Source of the DNA: Paenibacillus sp. 32352
GTDB lineage: Bacteria; Bacillota; Bacilli; Paenibacillales; NBRC-103111
DNA length: 64,000 nucleotides
Direction of reading: 5' to 3'
NCBI RefSeq assembly: GCF_002042965.1
Contig: NZ_MZNT01000003.1
Coordinates: 124,001 to 188,000 of the forward strand
The position numbers and the translations under genes are program-made. Each line of letters starts with the position of its first letter. Positions within the stretch are counted from its first letter, which is position 1. The notes beneath the pieces were generated by a model. That model had not been told where the DNA came from and made no database searches. It saw only the letters and a list, made by a program, of their open reading frames with translations. This document shows positions 45,534 to 56,110 of this stretch, piece after piece.

Positions 45534-46369
45534 TGTCCGTTCTGGCTTCAGTGCTCGGCGTTTACTTGATGCTTAGGCGGCAGGCTCTGATGGCGGATAC
45601 CCTGTCTCATGTATCCCTGGCAGGCGTTGCCATAGGAGGGCTGCTGCATTGGAATCCCGTAATAACAGGATTCGCCGCTGCGGTGATCGGTGCCTGCAGT
45701 GTGGAGTACGTCCGCAGATCGTTCCGGGCTTTCAGCGAAATTTCTATTGCGATCATCATGATAGGCGGATTAGGCTTCGCCGTAGTTGCCATGAATATGA
45801 ATCAAAGCCTAAGCAAGAGCATGAATGCTTATTTGTTCGGTTCAATTCTGGCTGTGAACCCCGTCGAGCTGTGGCTGATGCTGGGAGTGGCGGCGGCTGG
45901 AGGGCTGTATTTCTTCTTGCTGCGGAGATCTTTGTACGTGCTTGCTTTCGACGAAGAAACCGCAGAGACAAGCGGAGTACGCGTAAGGCTGATTTCCTTT
46001 TCCTTCAGTGTGGTCACCGGGATGGCGGTGGCTGTTGCGATGCCAATAGTCGGTGTGCTGCTGGTGTCATCGCTAGTTATACTGCCGGCCGCCTTGGCTA
46101 TCCGTATTGCGCCGGGGTTTACAGCTGCAATCCTGCTGTCTGTTCTTATCGGGGTTACGGGAGTTTGCACGGGGCTTACGGCATCCTACCGGTTCAGTAC
46201 GCCGCCGGGCGGGACGATTGCACTTGCGCTGCTGTTGTTTCTCATAATCGGCCTGCTGTTGAAAAGAGGCTGGCTGTACATAGGGAAGCTTCGCAATAAA
46301 AAGCGGCCGCACAGTGTGCAGCAGGAGCCTGTGGAGGAAGGACTCATGGTTTCTCAGGGAACGCAGTGA
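45485..46369 (+). CDS. znuB: Zinc ABC transporter permease
   Basis: 294 aa from the ATG at 45485 with GGAGGGGATT upstream inside znuC. About eight to nine hydrophobic helices of the ABC-3 family; landmarks GVYLMLRRQALMADTLSHVSLAGVAIG and LVSSLVILPAALAIRIA. Forms the zinc channel with ZnuC and ZnuA. Confidence 0.9.
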   Translation: MLHYEFMQRAFLAGGIVSVLASVLGVYLMLRRQALMADTLSHVSLAGVAIGGLLHWNPVITGFAAAVIGACSVEYVRRSFRAFSEISIAIIMIGGLGFAVVAMNMNQSLSKSMNAYLFGSILAVNPVELWLMLGVAAAGGLYFFLLRRSLYVLAFDEETAETSGVRVRLISFSFSVVTGMAVAVAMPIVGVLLVSSLVILPAALAIRIAPGFTAAILLSVLIGVTGVCTGLTASYRFSTPPGGTIALALLLFLIIGLLLKRGWLYIGKLRNKKRPHSVQQEPVEEGLMVSQGTQ

Positions 46370-46461
46370 GCGCGGACACTATCGGAGCTTTAAGGAATAA
46401 ATAGCTTCAAAGCGGGCTTGTGCTCTAGGAATCTATCAATCATAAATAACGGAGGATGAAG

Positions 46462-47517
46462 ATGAAATCATTGTTTTCTACTAAATTGCTAAGTTTGGTG
46501 CTAGTAACCGGAATGGTCACGGCAGGCTGCAGCGCTGCCGACCAGGCTGCCTCTTCTAAACCGGACTCGAAGCCGAATGCAGAATCGGGCACCGGGAAGG
46601 ATATACCCGTCCAGCAGGCGAAGCTGAAGGTTGTAACAAGCTTTTATCCGCTGTATGAGTTTGCCCGCCAAGTGGCCGGTGATAAAGCGGAGGTCGTGAA
46701 TTTGGTACCCGGCGGTATGGAGCCTCATGATTGGGAACCGACGGCTCAGGATATGAAGCTGATTCAGGATGCAGGTGTGTTCGTGTATAATGGCGCAGGC
46801 ATGGAAAGCTGGGCTGATAAGGTGCTGGGCAGCATCAATAAAGACAAGACGGCGGTCGTCGAAGCCAGTAAACAGATGGAGCTGCTGGAAGGGACGGAGC
46901 ATGATGAAGAGGAACATGATCATGATCATGACCATGACCCTGGCAAGGAAACCGGCGACACGCAAGACGGCTATCACGATCACGATCACGGTCCGGCAGA
47001 TCCGCATGTATGGCTCGATCCTGTTCTGGCCCAGCAAGAGGTTCAGTCGATCCAGGCGGCATTGGAGCAGGCTGATCCTGCCAATAAAGAGGTCTATAAG
47101 AAAAATGCCGCTGCGTACATTGCCAAGCTGAAGGAGCTGGATCAGTCGTTCAAGGATGGGCTGGCCTCTGTTAAACGCAAGGAATTCGTTACGCAGCATG
47201 CCGCGTTCGGATACTTGGCCAAGCGATACGGCTTGACGCAAGTCCCTATTGCAGGCTTGTCCCCGGAGCAGGAGCCGTCACCCGGCCAGATGGGGGAGAT
47301 CATCCGGTTCGCCAAGGAAAAGCAGGTGAAGACGATATTCTTCGAAACGCTCGTGAATCCGAAGGTAGCCGAGACGGTAGCCAGGGAGCTTGGAGCCAAA
47401 ACGGCGGTATTGAATCCGATCGAGGGCCTGACCGAAGAGGATAAAGCCAAGCAGCTGGATTATATTGGCATTATGCTCAACAATCTGGCGGCTCTTAAGG
47501 CTGCCTTAAACGAGTAG
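46462..47517 (+). CDS. znuA: Zinc-binding lipoprotein of the Znu importer
   Basis: 352 aa from the second ATG (46462), 6 bases after GGAGG; the first ATG at 46456 abuts the site. Lipobox VTAGC. Cluster A-1 receptor fold with metal-ligand segments GGMEPHDWEPTAQD, a central His/Asp/Glu-rich loop (HDEEEHDHDHDHD, then YHDHDHG) typical of zinc rather than manganese receptors, DPHVWLDP and HAAFGYLAKRYGL. Collects zinc for ZnuB under Zur control. Confidence 0.92.
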   Translation: MKSLFSTKLLSLVLVTGMVTAGCSAADQAASSKPDSKPNAESGTGKDIPVQQAKLKVVTSFYPLYEFARQVAGDKAEVVNLVPGGMEPHDWEPTAQDMKLIQDAGVFVYNGAGMESWADKVLGSINKDKTAVVEASKQMELLEGTEHDEEEHDHDHDHDPGKETGDTQDGYHDHDHGPADPHVWLDPVLAQQEVQSIQAALEQADPANKEVYKKNAAAYIAKLKELDQSFKDGLASVKRKEFVTQHAAFGYLAKRYGLTQVPIAGLSPEQEPSPGQMGEIIRFAKEKQVKTIFFETLVNPKVAETVARELGAKTAVLNPIEGLTEEDKAKQLDYIGIMLNNLAALKAALNE

Positions 47518-47530
47518 AAGCGTGAACATG

Positions 47531-47585
47531 AAAAGATCGATGGTCTCTCCTCCCCAAAAGTAGGGGGGAACCACCGATCTTTTTG
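47531..47585. terminator. Convergent terminator between znuA and serS
   Basis: AAAAGATCG..TGGT / ACCA.CGATCTTTT long stem with inner CTCCCC/GGGGGG pairing, T-rich on both sides. Confidence 0.8.
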
Positions 47586-47623
47586 ATTTGTTCAAACTTC
47601 TGCGGGTGTGCCGTTCTCCGCCT

Positions 47624-48934
47624 CTATACCATCAAGGTGTCCTGCACGGAGCCGCCGGGAGGAACAAGCCGCTCCATGCCGTTCATATAAGGCCGGAGAG
47701 CCGGAGGAATCCAGATCGATCCGTCCTCCTGCTGATGATTCTCCAGCAGCGGAATCAGAATCCGCGGCGACGCCACTGCCGTGTTGTTCAGAGTGAAGCA
47801 GTATCGGGCCTTTCCTTGCGCATCGCGGTAGCGGATATTCGAGCGGCGCGCCTGGAAATCCAGCAGGCTCGAGGAAGAATGCGTCTCGCCGTAGCTGTCC
47901 CGGCTTGGCATCCAGCTCTCGATGTCATACTGCTTGTAGGTCTTCTGCGACATATCCCCCGTGCAGACGGCCATTACCCGATAAGGCAGACGCAGCAGCT
48001 GCAGCAGCTCCTCCGCGTTGCCGGTAATTTCCTGCAGCAGCTCCTCCGATCGTTCGGGGCTGGCTTCACAGAGGATGACCTGCTCGACCTTGGAAAATTG
48101 ATGGACCCGGTACAAGCCGTGAACGTCCTTGCCTGCGGAGCCGACCTCGCTTCGGAAGCAGGTTGAGGCCGCGGCCAGCTTGATCGGCCGGGTCACATCC
48201 ACCACTTCATTGCTGTAGTAGGTGACAAGGGGCACTTCGGAAGTGCCGACCAGCCACTTCTCTTCATCCGGAACCGCATAAACCTGATCCTCCCCGAGTG
48301 GGAAGAACCCGGTATTTGTCAAAGCCTCCGCACGTACCATAAGAGGCACCTCCAGCAGCTGGAAGCCTTTGTGAACTAGGAGATCCAGGGCAAGCTGTTG
48401 TACCGCCCGATGCAGCAGCACGCCTGCACCCTTCAAGTAATAGTTGCGGCGTCCGGCTGTTTTCACACCCCTGGGAATATCAATCATATCGTGGAGCTCG
48501 CCGAGCGCTACATGATCCCGAGGCGTAAAACCAAATCGGGCAGGAAAGCCGACGCGCCGAATTTCCACATTATCCGCATCGGAACGTCCAACAGGAGTAT
48601 CCGGCGAAACTATATTGGGTACACGGAGCAGGAGCCTCTTATACGCCTGCTCTGCAGCTGCAAGCTCCGTCTCCAGCTGCGCCAGTGTCTCATTCATTTC
48701 TTTCACCTGCTGTTTCTTGCGTCCGGCTTCCTCCGCTTGGCCTGATTGCATGAGCAGGCTGATTTCCTGCGACAGCTTGTTTCTCGACTGCCTCAGCGGC
48801 TCCACCTGATGCAGCAGCCGCCGCTTGTTCTCATCGTGCTGCAGCAGCTCCTTAATGGAAACCTCCATCCCTTTTTGGTCTGCTGCGGCTTGCAGCCGCT
48901 CTCCGTTTTCTCGTATCCATTTGATGTCCAGCAT
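47624..48934 (-). CDS. serS: Serine--tRNA ligase
   Basis: 436 aa from the ATG at 48934 (GGAGCGAGG upstream); longer readings would start inside the T-box leader. N-terminal coiled-coil arm that grips the tRNA (about 25-105), then a class II catalytic core: motif 2 STCFRSEVGSAGKDVHGLYRVHQFSKVEQ (about 270-300) and motif 3 FTLNNTAVASPRILIPLLEN (about 385). Relatively divergent from the usual Bacillus SerS in the DSYGETHSSSSLLDFQARR region, so it may be a second, T-box-induced copy. Confidence 0.9.
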   Translation of the reverse strand: MLDIKWIRENGERLQAAADQKGMEVSIKELLQHDENKRRLLHQVEPLRQSRNKLSQEISLLMQSGQAEEAGRKKQQVKEMNETLAQLETELAAAEQAYKRLLLRVPNIVSPDTPVGRSDADNVEIRRVGFPARFGFTPRDHVALGELHDMIDIPRGVKTAGRRNYYLKGAGVLLHRAVQQLALDLLVHKGFQLLEVPLMVRAEALTNTGFFPLGEDQVYAVPDEEKWLVGTSEVPLVTYYSNEVVDVTRPIKLAAASTCFRSEVGSAGKDVHGLYRVHQFSKVEQVILCEASPERSEELLQEITGNAEELLQLLRLPYRVMAVCTGDMSQKTYKQYDIESWMPSRDSYGETHSSSSLLDFQARRSNIRYRDAQGKARYCFTLNNTAVASPRILIPLLENHQQEDGSIWIPPALRPYMNGMERLVPPGGSVQDTLMV

Positions 48935-48960
48935 AGTACCTCGCTCCTTTTGTGGAAAAA

Positions 48961-49197
48961 TACAAAAAGCGCCCTCATCCGTATGGGACGAGGAGCGCTT
49001 TGCTCGCGGTGCCACCCAACTTGACCGAACAACAAGGTTGTTCGATCCCCTTTGGTTCCGCGGTAACGGGCGGGTCCGGTTAGCTTAGGGAGCGTGGGCT
49101 CCTTGACGAAAACGCCTCCGAGTTGGAATCTCTTCATCGGCATAATAGACACGATTATATTTTTTCCAGTATACCTTATTCGGCTTTGCTTGTGCAA
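48961..49197 (-). promoter_or_regulatory. T-box leader and promoter of serS
   Basis: Read on the minus strand: promoter TTGCAC (49197-49192), 18-base spacer, TATACT (49173-49168); then a structured leader, the T-box GGGTGGCACCGCGAGC (49017-49002) and the terminator AAGCGCTCCTCGTCC / GATGAGGGCGCTT with TTTTT. Uncharged tRNA-Ser binding should open the terminator. The specifier codon was not resolved. Confidence 0.88.
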
Positions 49198-49391
49198 GTG
49201 CGGGCTGGTTCCTTGGCTGTCCAAACCTCCTTGGCACCTTCTTGTTAGAATCCCGCACGCGGAGAGAGGGACAAAACGTGAATATTGTCTAAATTCAAGT
49301 GTATTTTGTTCATGGCTAGGGGAATCCCTGCCTATTACAATAAGGGAAGTCATGCATATAGGAACCAATATGATGTGGGGAGGAAATCAGT

Positions 49392-51698
49392 GTGCAGTTT
49401 CATCAACAGAAGCAGCAAACGAAGCTGTGGTACCGCAAGCCGGCCAAAAAATGGTTGCAGGCGCTTCCGCTCGGCAGCGGACGCATAGGCGCGATGGTAC
49501 ACGGGCAAGTCAACCGCGAGGTTATTCAGCTTAACGAGGATACCGTTTGGACGAGAGGTCCCCAAAACCGCAACAACCCGGATTCTTTGCAAACTATTGA
49601 CCAAATTCGCCGGCTGTTGAGTGAGGGGAAGGTAGAGGAAGCCCACGATATAGCTGATATGGGAATGATGGGAGTGGCCCGCAGGCAGCCTCCATATCAG
49701 ACGTTAGGCGAGCTGAATCTGTTTTTTCCGGGACATAAGGACAGTATAATGGAGGATTATCGCAGAGAGCTCGATTTGGAAACCGGGATTGCGACGGTGA
49801 CCTACCGTATACAGGATACGACATACTCCAGGGAAATGTTTGCAAGCGCTGCCGACCAGGCTCTCATCGTCCGGCTGAAGGCGGACCGTCCGAACCGGCT
49901 CAGGTTCGGTGCCAATCTGTTTCGCAAGTTCGACGCAATCACTGAAATTGCAGGGCCTGATACGGTTAGTCTGGACGGTCAGTGCGGTGCATGGGGGACG
50001 AAATTCCACGTCCGTATGAAAGCGGTGTTAGAAGGGGGAAGCAGCCGGACGCTAGGCGATCATCTCTATGTGGAAGGCGCCGATGCTGTCACCTTGGTGC
50101 TGACGGTTTCAACCGATTTCCGGTACGAGCAGTATCGGGAACGGTGCGAGGAGGAGCTGCAGCAGGCGTCAGCTGTCCCGTATTCGCTGCTGCTGGAGCG
50201 CCATCTGCAGGAATATCGTCCGTGGTTTGACAGGATGAAGCTGTCTCTTGAATGCGTTGGTCAAGAGGAGCTTGCCGAGCTGCCTACAGACGAACGGCTG
50301 GCCCGCGTGAAGAACGGGGATGAAGATACGGGATTGACCGAGCTGTATTTTCATTACGGCCGGTATTTATTGATTTCAAGCAGCCGTCCGGGCACGATTC
50401 CGGCTAATTTGCAGGGCATATGGAACGATAGCTATGTGCCGCCTTGGGATTCAAAATATACGATCAATATCAATATTCAAATGAACTATTGGCCGGCGGA
50501 GGTGTGCAATATGGCGGAGCTGCATTTTCCGCTGTTCGATCACCTGGATAGAATGCTCCCTCAGGGGCAGGAAACGGCCCGTGTTCAGTATGGGGCACGC
50601 GGCTTCATGTGTCACCATAATACGGATTTATGGGGGGATACGGCACCTACGGACTTTGCCCGGGCCGGGTTATGGCAGATGGGAGCGGCATGGCTCTGCT
50701 TCCATTTATGGGAGCACTACACCTTCAGCCTGGATACCTCTTTCCTGGCAGAGCGGGGCTATCCGTTAATGAAGGAAGCGTCCTTGTTCATTCTTGATTT
50801 CCTATTGAAGGATTCGGACGGCATGCTTCATATCGGGCCCACGGTATCTCCCGAAAATTCGTTCCGGCTGCCTAACGGGGAGACAGGAAGATTGTGCATG
50901 GATCCGGCGATGGATGTTCAGATTGCTAGAGGGCTTTTCGAGCGGTGCATCAAAGCGGCCGAAATATTGCAGGTGGACGAGGAGCTGCGCAGGCAATGGA
51001 AGGAAGCCTGCAGCCTGCTTCCGGAGCCGAAAATCGGGAGATTCGGACAGCTGCAGGAATGGGACGAGGATTATGAGGAGGTCGACCCGGGGCATCGGCA
51101 TCTGTCTCATCTATTCGGTGTCTTCCCGGACGATCAGCTGCTGCGTGACGAACGCTGGTCGCAGGCGGCTCGCGTTGCGCTGGAGCGCCGTCTCCAATAC
51201 GGAGGAGGCGGGACGGGATGGAGCCTGGCATGGATTATTAGCCTGTGGGCAAGGTTTAACGAAGGAGACCAGGCCCACGAGATGATTACCAAGCTTCTTC
51301 GTGTCAGTACGGCCGACAATATGCTCGATTTGCATCCGCCGCAAATTTTTCAAATTGACGGCAACCTGGGAGCGGTCGCAGGGATAGCGGAGATGCTGCT
51401 CCAGTCGCACGAAGGAGCGATTCGTTTGCTGCCGGCCCTTCCGTCGGCATGGTCTGATGGATCAGTTGAAGGACTGCGGGCACGAGGGGGCTTCGAGTTA
51501 TCGATCCGCTGGCAGGAGTCGCTCCTGGCAGAAGCAAGTGTCGTATCCCATAACGGCAGCTTATGCAGGCTGCAATCCAAGCTGCCGGTTCAAATTCTTC
51601 ATAACGGGCAGCCTATTGCGCAAGGCCGCGGAGCATCCGATATCGTAGAATTCCCGACAGAGGCGGGCGCAGTCTATCATCTTCGAGTTTTAGCCTGA
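49392..51698 (+). CDS. Glycoside hydrolase family 95 (alpha-L-fucosidase-like)
   Basis: 768 aa, GTG start after GGGAGGAAA. N-terminal beta-sandwich opening with [28 protein letters not shown] and [11 protein letters not shown] (about 10-55), then the (alpha/alpha)6 barrel with [21 protein letters not shown] and [14 protein letters not shown], which hold the catalytic Asn/Asp/Glu set of GH95, and a C-terminal beta domain. No signal peptide, so cytoplasmic action on imported fucosylated or galactosylated oligosaccharides is likely. Monocistronic. Confidence 0.9.
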   Translation: MQFHQQKQQTKLWYRKPAKKWLQALPLGSGRIGAMVHGQVNREVIQLNEDTVWTRGPQNRNNPDSLQTIDQIRRLLSEGKVEEAHDIADMGMMGVARRQPPYQTLGELNLFFPGHKDSIMEDYRRELDLETGIATVTYRIQDTTYSREMFASAADQALIVRLKADRPNRLRFGANLFRKFDAITEIAGPDTVSLDGQCGAWGTKFHVRMKAVLEGGSSRTLGDHLYVEGADAVTLVLTVSTDFRYEQYRERCEEELQQASAVPYSLLLERHLQEYRPWFDRMKLSLECVGQEELAELPTDERLARVKNGDEDTGLTELYFHYGRYLLISSSRPGTIPANLQGIWNDSYVPPWDSKYTININIQMNYWPAEVCNMAELHFPLFDHLDRMLPQGQETARVQYGARGFMCHHNTDLWGDTAPTDFARAGLWQMGAAWLCFHLWEHYTFSLDTSFLAERGYPLMKEASLFILDFLLKDSDGMLHIGPTVSPENSFRLPNGETGRLCMDPAMDVQIARGLFERCIKAAEILQVDEELRRQWKEACSLLPEPKIGRFGQLQEWDEDYEEVDPGHRHLSHLFGVFPDDQLLRDERWSQAARVALERRLQYGGGGTGWSLAWIISLWARFNEGDQAHEMITKLLRVSTADNMLDLHPPQIFQIDGNLGAVAGIAEMLLQSHEGAIRLLPALPSAWSDGSVEGLRARGGFELSIRWQESLLAEASVVSHNGSLCRLQSKLPVQILHNGQPIAQGRGASDIVEFPTEAGAVYHLRVLA

Positions 51699-51701
51699 TG
51701 G

Positions 51702-51800
51702 GCAGTTTGTTGAGAAACCTGAAGATCTGAAAAATTGCTTTGGCACCCCCGGTGCGTATCCCCTTCCGGTCGCTCTTGTTCTCGGGAAACGTTGATTGGA
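51702..51800. mobile_element. Half copy (D) of the type 1 palindromic element
   Basis: TTTGTTGAGAAACC (51706-51719) through TATCCCCTTCCGGTCGCT and TTGTTCTCGGGAAA matches the reverse complement of the right half of copy A. The other half is missing. It begins only a few bases after the GH95 stop codon. Confidence 0.7.
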
Positions 51801-51802
51801 AT

Positions 51803-51930
51803 TCCCCACAAAGAAATGGACTTGGCTTCGAAGCCGGTTCAAGTTCTTTGTGGGGTTATTTTGCTTGCAGTCATAGATAGGATTCCTCTTAAAAATAGCA
51901 TCCCTATCCGCCCGGAACGGGCGTTTTTTT
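51803..51930 (+). terminator. Long hairpin and terminator downstream of GH95
   Basis: CCCCACAAAGAA (51803) pairs with TTCTTTGTGGGG (to 51862), with a further inner stem around GGCTTCGAAGCC. A second hairpin CGCCCG-GAA-CGGGCG (51909-51923) followed by TTTTTTT is a typical terminator. 51931-52208 shows no gene. Confidence 0.7.
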
Positions 51931-52208
51931 CACGGGTTTATAAGTGCCATGAGACGACATATATCAACGGTTGATAGAAATGGAATTAATAGAAATACAG
52001 GCTGAAGCGCAGTACAAGTTATTTACCGGAAACGTATTAATAACTATCAACGAATTCTAATAGCTATCAGGAATGGAGGGATGGATAACGATGGACACGA
52101 TGTATCCTTATTGCTAGAAACGGTTGTAGATGTCGCGGACCAGAAAATACTAGATTGGCTGCTGCTGATAGAATGGACGGCATCCATCTGTAAAGGAGAG
52201 GATTACGT

Positions 52209-53552
52209 ATGGTTGAGCTGATGGTCCCGATCACAATTCTTGCTTTTCTCTTCACGATTATGTTCATATTTTGGAAGCCGCAAGTCAACGAGGCGATACC
52301 CGCTTCGATTGGAGCTGCCTTCGTACTTTTGAGCGGCAGCGTCACTTTAACGGACCTTGGAAACATATTGGATACTATAAGTGGAGCAGCAATTACGATT
52401 ATAGCAACGATTGTGATGGCGATTGTTTTGGAAAGCTTCGGTTTTTTTCAATGGACAGCGGAAAAGCTGGTGGACAAGGCCAGGGGGTCAGGAATCCGGC
52501 TGTTTTGGTATATTAACCTCTTATGCTTCCTGATGACCTTGTTCGTCAATAATGACGGCAGCATTCTCATTACAACCCCGATTCTGCTGTTGCTGCTGCA
52601 GCATTTGGGCTTGAAAAATCATCAAAAGATTCCCTATTTGTTATCCGGCGCTCTGATAGCCACGGCGTCCAGCGCCCCTATTGGAGTCAGCAATATCGTC
52701 AATCTGATTGCGTTAAAAATCGTTCACATGGATTTATATATGCACACGGCCATGATGTTTGTACCGGCCACGTTAGGGCTTGTCCTGCTGGTCTGCCTGC
52801 TGTATCTCGAATTTCGTAAAACGCTGCCCCGAACCCTCCCGGCGGGAAATCGCAAGCTGCTGCTGACCAAGGGCAGCCACCCTCTGCAAGGGGAAGAAGA
52901 ACAGATGACGGTGGAGAAGCGCAATAAATTTATGAGAAATATTTTGATCTTCGTTTTTTGCGTCAGGATCAGTTTGTTTGCAGCGTCCTATTTCCATGTC
53001 CCCGTTTCGCTCGCGGCCATTTTCGGATCTGTGATTCTGCTCGGCTGGCGCTGGTACCGCCTGAAAATTTCGCCTGCCGATATGCTGAAAAAAACGCCTT
53101 GGTATATATTCATCTTCGCATTCGGCATGTATGTGATTATATATGGCTTAAATAACATTGGATTGATCGAGTGGCTGATCCATTTCCTTCAACCGCTTGT
53201 AACCGGCAGTCTGCTTCAGGCGAGTGTAATGATGGGCGTGCTCGTCTCCGTGCTCTCCAACCTGTTCAACAATCATCCTGCCTTGATGGCCGGAACCTTG
53301 ACGTTGACTAATATGGGACTAGATCCGCTCACACTGAAAATATCTTATCTTGCAAGCGTCATAGGCAGCGATATCGGATCTCTTCTGCTGCCTATCGGGA
53401 CATTGGCTACCTTAATGTGGATGCATATTTTGAAAAAGGGGAAGGTTCCCATTACGTGGGGACAATATTTGAAGGTGACCTCGATCGTCATCCCGGTTAC
53501 AACGATGTTCACCTTGATTATTCTGGCTTATTGGGTGAATTGGATATTTTAA
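52209..53552 (+). CDS. ArsB/NhaD-superfamily ion permease
   Basis: 447 aa, AAAGGAGAGG upstream. About eleven to twelve hydrophobic helices. The substrate-site segments FVNNDGSILITTPILLLLL and SAPIGVSNIVNLIAL in the first half and SNLFNNHPALMAGTL and GSDIGSLLLPIGTLATLMW in the second half are the paired loops of the ion-transporter superfamily. Commonly annotated as an arsenite permease; with no arsR or arsC beside it, another anion or Na+/H+ exchange is possible. Confidence 0.75.
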   Translation: MVELMVPITILAFLFTIMFIFWKPQVNEAIPASIGAAFVLLSGSVTLTDLGNILDTISGAAITIIATIVMAIVLESFGFFQWTAEKLVDKARGSGIRLFWYINLLCFLMTLFVNNDGSILITTPILLLLLQHLGLKNHQKIPYLLSGALIATASSAPIGVSNIVNLIALKIVHMDLYMHTAMMFVPATLGLVLLVCLLYLEFRKTLPRTLPAGNRKLLLTKGSHPLQGEEEQMTVEKRNKFMRNILIFVFCVRISLFAASYFHVPVSLAAIFGSVILLGWRWYRLKISPADMLKKTPWYIFIFAFGMYVIIYGLNNIGLIEWLIHFLQPLVTGSLLQASVMMGVLVSVLSNLFNNHPALMAGTLTLTNMGLDPLTLKISYLASVIGSDIGSLLLPIGTLATLMWMHILKKGKVPITWGQYLKVTSIVIPVTTMFTLIILAYWVNWIF

Positions 53553-53774
53553 GACCGAAGGAGACTTCACAGCCTGGAACCTATCGAAGGGGATATGGAT
53601 CCGGGCTTTTATCATTTGGTTATGAGAATAATATCAGAGCCAAGCCATTCCTAAAGTGATTTTATAAGGATAAAATATGAAACGTATTATAAATTATTAT
53701 AATTGGGCGAAAGCACAATGAACAATTTCACATATACTGTAGGCATGTGACTATGTTGTTGCGGAGGGGTAACC

Positions 53775-55070
53775 ATGGCGAATTATCATTTTATCGGAAT
53801 TAAGGGCAGCGGTATGAGCGCTTTGGCGCAAATGCTGCATGATCTCGGGCACGGTATTCAAGGCGAGGATATCGAAGATACCCTGTTTACACAGGCCGCT
53901 TTGGAATCCCGGCGTATTCCGATGTATGCATTCGGGGCTGCGCCGCTGACGGCTTCGGGGATGACCGTAATCGTATCCAATGCGTTTCACGATGATCATC
54001 CGGCGGTCGAACGCTGCAGGCGGGCAGGCTTGCCGATTCGTCGGTACCATCATTTTCTCGGAGAGTGGATGAAGAGCTATACGAGCATCGCCGTAACCGG
54101 CTCGCACGGCAAAACAACGACGACCGGCATGATGGCTCATGCGCTCGGAGCGGTACAGCCTGCCTGCTTCCTTATTGGGGACGGTACGGGGAGGGGGAAC
54201 CCCGAAGGGAAGCTGTTCGTGTTTGAAAGCTGCGAATACAGAAGGCATTTCCTTGCATACCGGCCCGAAATTGCTGTAATTACCAATATTGATTTCGACC
54301 ATCCCGACTATTTCGCCGATATCCAGGACGTTAGAGCGGCTTTTGAGGAAATGGCCTCTTTGGTTGGAAGTCATTTGGTCGCCTGCGGAGATGATGCACA
54401 GGTTCGCCTTCTGCAGACTGGCAAAAGGATGGTGTTGTACGGATTGGAGGCTCATAATGAGCTCAGGGCATCCGATCTGGCTATCGAACACGGCGGGGTT
54501 GCCTTTTACGTTCAATGGCGCCATACGGAGCTTGGCCGCTTCTGGATTCCGGCCTTTGGCAGGCACAATGTGCTGAACGCATTGGCCGTCATCGGTACGG
54601 GGCTGACTCTGGATCTCGATTTGGAGCAAATCCGCAGCCAAATGAAAGGCTTTACCGGGGTGAAACGGCGTTTCACAGAGAAGCAATGGAGAGGGAATGT
54701 GTTGATTGACGATTACGCACACCACCCTTCAGAAATTACGGCTACGCTCGAAGCGGTGAGAAGCAAGTACCCGGAGAAAAAAGTGGTCGGAGTGTTCCAG
54801 CCTCATACGTTCAGCCGGGTAGAGAAGCTGATGGACGATTTCGCCGTGTCTTTGAGGGGAGCCGATGACGTATTCTTATGTCCTATCTTCGGTTCGGCAA
54901 GAGAAGCGGAAGGCAGCGTATCCATTGAGCAGCTGCAGGAGCAAATACCTAATGCACAGCTGATCTCGGAGCATACGGTCGGACATCTGTCCGCTTATGA
55001 AAACAGCGTCCTTGTTTTTATGGGAGCCGGCGACATTCAGAAATATCAAATGCTGCTTGAAAAGATGTAG
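53775..55070 (+). CDS. murC: UDP-N-acetylmuramate--L-alanine ligase
   Basis: 431 aa, GGAGGGG upstream, same length as B. subtilis MurC. Joins L-Ala to UDP-MurNAc, the first peptide step of peptidoglycan synthesis. N-terminal Rossmann start YHFIGIKGSGMSALAQ, ATP loop VTGSHGKTTTTGMMA (about 108-122), central VITNIDFDHPDYF, and DDYAHHPSEI of the C-terminal domain. Monocistronic, as in Bacillus where murC lies outside the dcw cluster. Confidence 0.92.
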   Translation: MANYHFIGIKGSGMSALAQMLHDLGHGIQGEDIEDTLFTQAALESRRIPMYAFGAAPLTASGMTVIVSNAFHDDHPAVERCRRAGLPIRRYHHFLGEWMKSYTSIAVTGSHGKTTTTGMMAHALGAVQPACFLIGDGTGRGNPEGKLFVFESCEYRRHFLAYRPEIAVITNIDFDHPDYFADIQDVRAAFEEMASLVGSHLVACGDDAQVRLLQTGKRMVLYGLEAHNELRASDLAIEHGGVAFYVQWRHTELGRFWIPAFGRHNVLNALAVIGTGLTLDLDLEQIRSQMKGFTGVKRRFTEKQWRGNVLIDDYAHHPSEITATLEAVRSKYPEKKVVGVFQPHTFSRVEKLMDDFAVSLRGADDVFLCPIFGSAREAEGSVSIEQLQEQIPNAQLISEHTVGHLSAYENSVLVFMGAGDIQKYQMLLEKM

Positions 55071-55096
55071 GGCTCCGTTCTGCACAGCGTGTAAAT

Positions 55097-55144
55097 AAAA
55101 AAGGGTGCTTCCGGATCATCAGTGATGACGGAAGCACCTTTTTT
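55097..55144. terminator. Bidirectional terminator between murC and the reductase gene
   Basis: AAAAAAGGGTGCTTCCG / CGGAAGCACCTTTTTT stem with a 15-base loop, between convergent genes. Confidence 0.9.
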
Positions 55145-55168
55145 GGGCATAGTAGCCCGTTGTGGGGT

Positions 55169-56110
55169 TTAAGCTTGCAAAGCCTCCTCGATGGCGTTCA
55201 GCACATCTTCAGACAAAGTAATGCCGCTTGCAGCACAATTCTCAACCACCTGCTCCGGACGGCTAGCTCCGACTAATGCGCTTGCAACATTGCTTTGGCG
55301 AAGAATCCAGGCGATGGCAAGCTGCGACACCTTAATGCCCAGCTCGTCGGCAATTTTGGATATTTTCTCGACGCGCAGGAGATTGGTTTCACTCAGCTGC
55401 TTTTCGCCCCAGTTTTTGCTGGCGGCGCGGCTGTCCTGCGGGACCGGCTGACCGAGGCGGTATTTGCCTGTCAGCAGGCCTTGAGCCAGAGGCGAGAAGA
55501 CGACCTGGCCGTATCCTTTTTCTTTTCCGATCGGAATGATCTCTTTCTCGATATAGCGGTTAAACATGTTATAAACCGGCTGGTTGACGATGATTTTGTC
55601 CAGCAGCAGCTTGTCCGCGATGGCATAGGCTTCCACGATTTGGGCCGGAGTCCATTCGCTGACGCCGATGTACAGCACCTTGCCCTGAGTTACGAGATCG
55701 TCCAGTGCACGGAGCGTTTCTTCCAGAGGCGTCTCCTTATCATAACGATGACAATAATAAATATCGATATAATCGGTACCGAGACGCTTCAGGCTCGCTT
55801 CGCATTGCTCCATAATATGCTTGCGGGACAGGCCGCGGTCGTTCGGTCCTTCACCCATCTTGTTGAATACTTTGGTTGCCAGAACATAGGATTCTCTTGG
55901 ATATTGGGACAACGTCCTGCCCATGACTTTCTCGGCCTCGCCGCGCTCATACATATTGGCAGTATCGAAGAAATTGACGCCCAAGTCGTATGCCTGCTCG
56001 ATGGAGCGAACGGCATTATCGTCTGCAACATACCCTCCGTAGGTGAGCCAGCTTCCCAAGCTGATTTCGCTGACTTTAAGTCCGCTGTTGCCTAATCTTC
56101 TGTATTGCAT
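55169..56110 (-). CDS. Aldo/keto reductase (K+ channel beta-subunit-like)
   Basis: 313 aa, GGAGGCG upstream. NADPH-dependent TIM-barrel reductase: FDTANMYERGEAEKVMG (catalytic Asp and Tyr, about 49-65), LATKVF (Lys, about 83), YCHRYD (His, about 118) and the C-terminal nucleotide loop VASALVGASRPEQV. Closest to the YghZ/Kv-beta branch that reduces aldehydes such as methylglyoxal. The physiological substrate is unknown. The 300 bases upstream to 56412 contain no gene. Confidence 0.88.
   Translation of the reverse strand: MQYRRLGNSGLKVSEISLGSWLTYGGYVADDNAVRSIEQAYDLGVNFFDTANMYERGEAEKVMGRTLSQYPRESYVLATKVFNKMGEGPNDRGLSRKHIMEQCEASLKRLGTDYIDIYYCHRYDKETPLEETLRALDDLVTQGKVLYIGVSEWTPAQIVEAYAIADKLLLDKIIVNQPVYNMFNRYIEKEIIPIGKEKGYGQVVFSPLAQGLLTGKYRLGQPVPQDSRAASKNWGEKQLSETNLLRVEKISKIADELGIKVSQLAIAWILRQSNVASALVGASRPEQVVENCAASGITLSEDVLNAIEEALQA

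Noticed and set aside
51735..51974. 79-aa open frame downstream of GH95
   Set aside because: Overlaps the element remnant and two hairpins, with no ribosome binding site.
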